DNA of 64,000 nt from an uncultured Bacteroidales bacterium (GTDB taxonomy: Bacteria; Bacteroidota; Bacteroidia; Bacteroidales; Bacteroidaceae): positions 62,001 through 126,000 of the forward strand of contig CADBXO010000002.1 of assembly GCA_902798685.1 (NCBI GenBank), written 5' to 3'. The notes under the pieces are model-generated. The model did not search any database, had not been told where the DNA came from, and was given only the letters and a program-made list of their open reading frames with translations. Positions 59,855-64,000 of this stretch are shown here, one piece after another. The position numbers were made by a program, and so were the translations under genes. Position 1 is the first letter of the stretch. The number at the start of each line of letters is the position of its first letter.

Positions 59855-61084
59855 TTAGAGTTTGCCCTGCTCGCCTAGGTAGGAATCCTTGAATCCCAAG
59901 AAATACAACACACCATCCAGGCCGATGGTGTTGATGCTCTGCTCGGCGGTGGCTACTACTCGGGGTTTTGCATGGAAGGCTATTCCTAAGCCGGCTTCTG
60001 AGATCATAGGCAGATCGTTTGCGCCGTCGCCCACTGCGATGGTCTGTGCCAGGTTCACCTTCTCAACCTGAGCAATCAGATGCAGTAGCTCTGCTTTGCG
60101 TTGTCCATCAACAATCTCACCAACGTACCGGCCGGTCAATTTACCGTCCTCGCCAATCTCAAGCTCGTTAGCGTACACGTAATCAATGCCATAGCGACGC
60201 TGCAGATACTCGCCAAAGAACGTAAATCCACCGCTCAAAATCGCAATCTTGTACCCGCAGGTTTTCAAAACAGACATAAGCCTGTCAACGCCCTCGGTCA
60301 TCGGAAGATTCTCGGCAATCTCGCGCATCACGCTCACATCCAAACCTTTAAGCAACGCCACACGCCTGGTAAAACTCTCCTTAAAGTCAATCTCACCACG
60401 CATAGCGCTCTCAGTAATGGCGCGAACCTGGGCCCCAACGCCGTTGCGCTCAGCCAGTTCGTCAATGCACTCCGTCTGAATAAGCGTGGAATCCATATCG
60501 AAGCAGATCAAGCGCCTCATGCGCCTAAACATATCGTCCTTCTGGAACGAGAAATCCATCTCCATCTGCTGCGAAATCTTCATCAGCTCAACATGCATCT
60601 TCTGCCTGTCCACCGGCTCGCCGCGCAGTGAAAATTCAATGCAAGCGCGCGTCTGCTTATCCAGCTTTTTAATACTTTTCCGGCCCGTAAGACGCAAAAT
60701 AGAATCAATATTAAGCCCCTGATCAGCAAGAATTTGAGTAGCAGCCTGAATCTGTCGAGCCTCCAATTGCCGGCCCAAAACAGTAAGTATATACCGGTTC
60801 TTACCCTGGTGCCCCACCCAATCCTCGTACTCATCATCACTAATGGGTGAAAAGCCAATATTCACGCCAAGCTCAGTAGCCTTAAACAGCAACTCCTTCA
60901 TCGCAAGGCCGCTCTTCATCTCGTCCATGCGCATCAGAATGCCCAGCGAAAGCGTGTTATGAATATCAGCCTGGCCGATGTCCAGCACCGTAGCGTCGTA
61001 CCGCGCCAAAATCCCCATGACCGCAGCCGTCAGTCCCGGCCGATCCTGTCCCGTAATCCTGATTAAAATCTGCTCCTCTTTCAT
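59855..61084 (-). CDS. serB: Phosphoserine phosphatase with N-terminal ACT domains
   Basis: Last step of serine synthesis. Start at the ATG giving MKEEQILIRITGQDRPGLTA, the first ACT domain (about 1-85); a second ACT-like region follows (about 97-175). The HAD phosphatase domain has nucleophile Asp196 and Asp198 in CFDMDSTL, SGGFTFFGEYL, and VGDGANDLPMI. At 409 residues it is typical for Bacteroidetes. A -7 box TATCTTTG ends five bases before the ATG, so the mRNA is probably leaderless. It is flanked by repeat elements at both ends. Confidence 0.95.
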   Translation of the reverse strand: MKEEQILIRITGQDRPGLTAAVMGILARYDATVLDIGQADIHNTLSLGILMRMDEMKSGLAMKELLFKATELGVNIGFSPISDDEYEDWVGHQGKNRYILTVLGRQLEARQIQAATQILADQGLNIDSILRLTGRKSIKKLDKQTRACIEFSLRGEPVDRQKMHVELMKISQQMEMDFSFQKDDMFRRMRRLICFDMDSTLIQTECIDELAERNGVGAQVRAITESAMRGEIDFKESFTRRVALLKGLDVSVMREIAENLPMTEGVDRLMSVLKTCGYKIAILSGGFTFFGEYLQRRYGIDYVYANELEIGEDGKLTGRYVGEIVDGQRKAELLHLIAQVEKVNLAQTIAVGDGANDLPMISEAGLGIAFHAKPRVVATAEQSINTIGLDGVLYFLGFKDSYLGEQGKL

Positions 61085-61089
61085 ATCAG

Positions 61090-61097
61090 CAAAGATA
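61090..61097 (-). promoter_or_regulatory. -7 box of serB, near-zero leader (TATCTTTG)
   Basis: Five bases before the serB ATG at 61084; its upstream side abuts the palindromic element at 61102. Confidence 0.55.
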
Positions 61098-61101
61098 GCA
61101 A

Positions 61102-61138
61102 AATGGAACAATTGGGGCCTGACCCCAATTGTATCATT
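61102..61138. repeat. Palindromic REP-like element, copy 15 (CCTGA orientation)
   Basis: Core 61108-61132 with perfect arms. It provides the TGA stop (61134-61136, minus) of the Bcp gene. Confidence 0.93.
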
Positions 61139-61586
61139 TTAGCACTTGTTCTGCAGCATTCTTAGTGTCAACCTTCTCGATAATCCTCTCTAAAACTCCA
61201 TCCTCAGAAAAGATGAAAGTGCGGCGCAAAGTACCCAGGACTGTCTTGCCGTACATCTTCTTCTCACCCCAAGCCCCAAATGCCTGAAGCATCTCGGTCG
61301 AAGTATCAGCCAGCAACCGGAACGGCAGCTCATACTTAGCGCGGAAACCAGTGTGTGACTTAGCGCTGTCCTTGCTAACCCCCACCACATTATACCCAGC
61401 AGCCGTCAGCGCCGCATATTTATCGCGGAACGAGCAAGCCTCGGCAGTACAGCCGGAAGTATTATCCTTCGGATAAAAATAGATAATAGTCTTACGTCCT
61501 CGACCAATAAAGTCCGATGAACGAACCACCTGACCATCCTGATCCACCACCTCAAAAGATGGCATCTTATCACCAATTTTTAGCAT
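61134..61586 (-). CDS. bcp: Thiol peroxidase Bcp/PrxQ
   Basis: Thioredoxin-dependent peroxidase that reduces hydrogen peroxide and alkyl peroxides, 150 residues. Peroxidatic Cys46 and resolving Cys51 lie in TSGCTAEACSFRDKY. The ATG giving MLKIGDKMPSF is chosen; its first 17 bases overlap the end of sodB in another frame, so the two are translationally coupled. An upstream TTG would add four residues and is less likely. Stop TGA comes from a repeat element. Paired with superoxide dismutase it forms an oxygen-defence operon. Confidence 0.93.
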   Translation of the reverse strand: MLKIGDKMPSFEVVDQDGQVVRSSDFIGRGRKTIIYFYPKDNTSGCTAEACSFRDKYAALTAAGYNVVGVSKDSAKSHTGFRAKYELPFRLLADTSTEMLQAFGAWGEKKMYGKTVLGTLRRTFIFSEDGVLERIIEKVDTKNAAEQVLK

Positions 61587-62154
61587 ATCGCTCTTCAATC
61601 ACACTCCAATCCAAAATCTGCCAGAGAGCCTCCAGCTGAGCCGCACGACGATTCTGATAATCAAGATAATACGCATGCTCCCAGACATCGAAAGTAAGCA
61701 ACGGCTTCAGCCCCTCAGTAATAGGGTTCTCAGCCCCCGGCTCCTGCGTAATCACCAGCGAGCCATCCTTCTTGGCCGATAACCAAACCCATCCGCTGCC
61801 AAACAAGCCCACGCCCTTGGCCACGAACTCAGCCTGAAAAGCCTCCACGCTTCCCCACTGCCCCACAATCTGCGACTTAAGGAATCCATCCTTCAACTCA
61901 CGTCCGCCCTTGCAGAACTGCGTAAAGTAAAGATTATGATTAAGAATCTGCCCGGCATTATTAAACATGCCGCCGCTCGCCTTACAAACAATCAGCTCCA
62001 GCGAATCGGCCTCCATGCCGCTTCCAGGCAGCAATTTATTAAGATTATCCACATACCCCTGCAGATGCTTCCCATGATGGAAACTCAGCGTCTGCGCACT
62101 AATCACGGGCTCCAAATCAGCAGCCCCGTACGGCAATGAAATCAGTTCAAACAT
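61570..62154 (-). CDS. sodB: Iron/manganese superoxide dismutase
   Basis: Converts superoxide to oxygen and peroxide, 194 residues. Metal ligands are in SFHHGKH (His26), ILNHNLYF and DVWEHAYYLDYQNRR. LFGSGWVWL is the usual core block. Sequence does not separate iron from manganese or cambialistic use firmly. A -7 box TATATTTG (62182-62189, minus) lies about 27 nt upstream. First gene of the sodB-bcp operon, whose product peroxide would be used by Bcp. Confidence 0.95.
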   Translation of the reverse strand: MFELISLPYGAADLEPVISAQTLSFHHGKHLQGYVDNLNKLLPGSGMEADSLELIVCKASGGMFNNAGQILNHNLYFTQFCKGGRELKDGFLKSQIVGQWGSVEAFQAEFVAKGVGLFGSGWVWLSAKKDGSLVITQEPGAENPITEGLKPLLTFDVWEHAYYLDYQNRRAAQLEALWQILDWSVIEERYAKNW

Positions 62155-62194
62155 ATCGCTAAAATTTATAGTCCACTACTGCAAATATAGCAAA

Positions 62195-62231
62195 AATGAT
62201 ACAATTGGGGTCAGGCCCCAATTGTATCATT
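62195..62231. repeat. Palindromic REP-like element, copy 16 (TCAGG orientation)
   Basis: Core 62201-62225 with perfect arms and perfect ends; the inverted repeat extends to 16 bases each side, the cleanest copy in the window. It lies between the DUF6169-like gene and the sodB promoter. Confidence 0.95.
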
Positions 62232-62690
62232 TTAACTCAGCAAATCATTACAATACTCATCCAATACCGCAATCAAACGCTCCTTATCCGGATTATCATC
62301 CCAAACAAACAGCGACAGCACAAGATTATAGCCTTCAGTCTGGCCACAACGATCAATCTTATTCAGTTCCGGTGGAGCATAAGACAAGTACCAAGACTCA
62401 AAGAGCCTTTTCCTCACCATTTCACGGCCATCCGATGAATCACACGTAATTAACATAGAATCCAGATGATTCTGGAAAAACTTCACAAGAATAGCACATA
62501 TGGTATCAGACACATAAGCATCTACCATTCCATCCACCCCGGAATCGAGTCTGTCAAAATTAAAAGTGTAAAGATTGTCAGCAAATGGGAGCTTCAAAAA
62601 ATAAGCAACGTAAGTAGCTCCCGAAGGTGTTTTAAAATGGTATTGCTCGTCTTCTACCCAATAATCATACGGGCGTAACGAACTCAACAT
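62232..62690 (-). CDS. DUF6169-like protein, second of an overlapping pair
   Basis: 152 residues, no signal peptide. Segments PSGATYVAYFLKLPFADNLYTFNFD and TICAILVKFFQNHLDSMLITCDSSDGRE resemble DUF6169 proteins of Bacteroidales as I remember them; no activity is known. The start ATG lies inside a 45-codon gene that precedes it in another frame (26-base overlap), an arrangement common in toxin-antitoxin pairs. The stop TAA lies just before a repeat element. The assignment is tentative. Confidence 0.65.
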   Translation of the reverse strand: MLSSLRPYDYWVEDEQYHFKTPSGATYVAYFLKLPFADNLYTFNFDRLDSGVDGMVDAYVSDTICAILVKFFQNHLDSMLITCDSSDGREMVRKRLFESWYLSYAPPELNKIDRCGQTEGYNLVLSLFVWDDNPDKERLIAVLDEYCNDLLS

Positions 62691-62802
62691 CTCTCTCCTG
62701 CTCTATAGTCTTGCTAGGAACACCTTCACGAATACTCCGGATGATAGAATGCTTGTCCTCTATCATCTTGACAAAAATGTTATTATTCTCCTTCTTTTTC
62801 AT
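62665..62802 (-). CDS. Small overlapping ORF (45 aa), possible antitoxin-like partner
   Basis: Begins MKKKENNNIFVKMIEDKHSI and ends with EQERDVEFVTPV. It is charged and helical, and its last 26 bases overlap the next gene in another frame. A -7 box TATATTTG (62825-62832, minus) lies 22 nt before the ATG, so it is the first gene of the transcript. Small size, overlap and position suit an antitoxin or regulator of the following DUF6169-like gene. This is inference from arrangement only. Confidence 0.55.
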   Translation of the reverse strand: MKKKENNNIFVKMIEDKHSIIRSIREGVPSKTIEQERDVEFVTPV

Positions 62803-62964
62803 GTTGTATAGTTTTATTTATTGGCAAATATAGTAATTAGCTTCAATAACTACAACATCCAGGTATAATTAGTGTTTTATTTAGGCCGATACCCCTAACA
62901 CCAGTTTTAATTCCCACATCCAGGCCGATAAGCGACCCAGCTTGTTCATAGTGACACATTTTAC

Positions 62965-62972
62965 TATCTTTG
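62965..62972 (+). promoter_or_regulatory. -7 box of the last ORF, near-zero leader (TATCTTTG)
   Basis: Ends seven bases before the ATG at 62980, supporting that start. Confidence 0.55.
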
Positions 62973-62979
62973 CAGTGTT

Positions 62980-64000
62980 ATGAAAAAAGAACCTTGTTTG
63001 CGCTTGGACGAGATCGCCAGTGCCCTCTCCCAAGCCGATCAGGCCAGAATGGCCCCAGAATTGTCCCCAGCGGACAGAGTGATAATGGAACAGGCGTGCG
63101 TAACCCTCCGCGAAGCCGAACGCACCGCCATAGTAAACGTCGAAACCGGTCTGGTAGAGCGCTTCACCCAAAACGCCAGCAGCGTAAACCTGCAAGCCAA
63201 AAACATCCGCGCCCTAGTGACCAAAATCAACAAAATCCCCAAATCCCTGGACATCACCGAAACCGTGATCAAGGAATGCGTCAAAGTGCTCAAAGCCATC
63301 GCCATGTGGTGCACCATGCTCTTCCTCCTGGTCTACATGTCCAGCTGCGCCTCCATGACCAAGGCACAGCTAAAGCGCGTAAACTCCCTGGCCGTAGTCT
63401 CCGATTCCTCAATGACCGGCCCAGGCAGCGTCCTAAAACTCCTCGATGAAGTAAGGTTAGAACGAGGCCTAATCTACGCCGCTTCCCTCCAAGGGGCCGA
63501 TACCCGACTCCAAGAACTAAACGGCCTGGCCGATGCCCAATCCCAGCAAACCCGCCTGGCCGATAAATCCGACGTCTGCATCAACATCCTGGAAAGCTAC
63601 ATCCGCGCCCTAAAATCCGTCAGCAGCGAAACCCGCTGGAAGCAAAACGGAACCGAGTTAAGAGGCATCGGCCGAAACATGGACTCCCTAGCCATAGCCT
63701 ACAACAAATTAGACTGGGGCACCCTCTACGAACCCGGAATAGCCAAACAAATAGGAAAAACCACCGGCTACCTAGCCGAACAATACGGCAAACGCCGCCA
63801 GCGCCACGTAGTAAAGGGCATACTCGAGCACGGAGATACGCTAGTAGATGCCTGCGTAAAAGCCCTCGTGGCAGAGCTTAAGTCAGAAGATTTTAAAGGG
63901 CTCATAGCCAACGAGCGAACCGGTCTGGAGAACAACTATAGAGCCTACCTGAATGCAGCAACTCTAACCGGAACCCCGCCCCAGCCCGCCTTCGACCGAA
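62980..64000 (+). CDS. Hypothetical protein with internal membrane/lipobox segment, 3' end cut by window
   Basis: Open for 340 codons to the window end, so the C terminus is missing. Residues 1-108 are soluble and helical (MKKEPCLRLDEIASALSQAD onward). Residues 109-123, MWCTMLFLLVYMSSC, form a hydrophobic segment ending in a lipobox-like SSC, after a basic KECVKVLKAIA. The rest is helical with coiled-coil character and few hydrophobic runs (LKLLDEVRLERGLIYAASLQ). Either it is one protein with a membrane anchor, or an internal start at residue 109 gives a lipoprotein. A -7 box just ahead of 62980 favours the long form. No family recognised. Confidence 0.7.
   Translation, partial: MKKEPCLRLDEIASALSQADQARMAPELSPADRVIMEQACVTLREAERTAIVNVETGLVERFTQNASSVNLQAKNIRALVTKINKIPKSLDITETVIKECVKVLKAIAMWCTMLFLLVYMSSCASMTKAQLKRVNSLAVVSDSSMTGPGSVLKLLDEVRLERGLIYAASLQGADTRLQELNGLADAQSQQTRLADKSDVCINILESYIRALKSVSSETRWKQNGTELRGIGRNMDSLAIAYNKLDWGTLYEPGIAKQIGKTTGYLAEQYGKRRQRHVVKGILEHGDTLVDACVKALVAELKSEDFKGLIANERTGLENNYRAYLNAATLTGTPPQPAFDR

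Noticed and set aside
775..62231. Repeats as simple intrinsic terminators of the host only
   Set aside because: Copies inside manC and feoB, inverted copies around a RAYT gene and element-encoded peptides do not fit a plain terminator; a terminator role may still be secondary.
1..64000. tRNA, rRNA or riboswitch genes
   Set aside because: No conserved T-loop, anticodon arm, rRNA segment or known riboswitch core was found on reading the gaps.

Overview
The window reads as chromosomal DNA of a gut- or rumen-type Bacteroidales bacterium (Bacteroides/Prevotella relatives). The signs are a SusC/SusD pair, a hybrid two-component regulator with a Reg_prop propeller, BACON, C10 and C11 proteins, a FeoA-FeoB fusion, and promoters of the Bacteroidetes kind (-7 box TAnnTTTG, few Shine-Dalgarno sequences). 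Base composition is near 50% GC. No rRNA, tRNA, CRISPR array or complete prophage was seen. Genus cannot be fixed from sequence alone.

Layout. 1-11.3 kb: 3' part of endonuclease IV, a 1,325-residue hybrid sensor/regulator, an SGNH esterase, a CotH-family protein with a Gly-rich partner, and a GH115 alpha-glucuronidase. 11.3-15.1 kb: an operon of DUF39 sulfurtransferase, NIL-ferredoxin and UPF0280 protein (the methanogen-type homocysteine route), followed by an M6 peptidase. 15.2-18.7 kb: an acyl-lipid cluster (PlsC, acyl-CoA/ACP ligase, two hotdog thioesterases). 18.9-32.3 kb: two GH3 glycosidases, clostripain-like and M3 peptidases, a PepSY-like protein, a beta-helix protein, a Gly-rich protein, a DUF3108 protein and an aminopeptidase P. 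32.5-38.5 kb: a SusC-SusD-lipoprotein operon. 38.5-46.7 kb: a C10 peptidase, FeoAB with its Cys-rich partner, a stand-alone GMP synthetase ATPase domain, a BACON lipoprotein and an adenylate kinase-WbuC fusion. 46.7-52.7 kb: polysaccharide export and GDP-mannose genes (Wzz, Wza-like, ManC, ManA). 52.7-57 kb: a REP-associated tyrosine transposase (RAYT) and a low-GC three-gene ATPase cassette. 57-64 kb: housekeeping genes (DNA glycosylase, TRIC channel, sugar aminotransferase, MGMT, SerB, Bcp, SodB), a small overlapping gene pair, and a partial ORF running off the end.

The most striking system is a family of 16 short quasi-palindromic elements (10-base arms ACAATTGGGG and CCCCAATTGT around TCAGG, ends TGATAC/GTATCA or TAGTAC/GTACTA) spread over the window, together with the RAYT gene that two inverted copies flank. 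The elements sit exactly between one gene's stop codon and the next gene's -7 box. Their ends supply the actual stop codon of at least ten genes. One reading frame stays open on each strand, and three copies lie in frame inside coding sequence (two in manC, one in the FeoA-FeoB linker). One copy encodes the last residues of the RAYT itself. Two further palindromic families (GGGACGGTTCC type and GTGTCCCAC type) and an 83-bp tandem repeat add to the picture of a genome rich in small repeats.

The carbohydrate genes (GH115, two GH3, SGNH esterase, SusCD, hybrid regulator) fit side-chain and oligosaccharide processing of a glucuronoxylan-like hemicellulose. The ManA-ManC-Wza-Wzz block fits capsule or exopolysaccharide synthesis.
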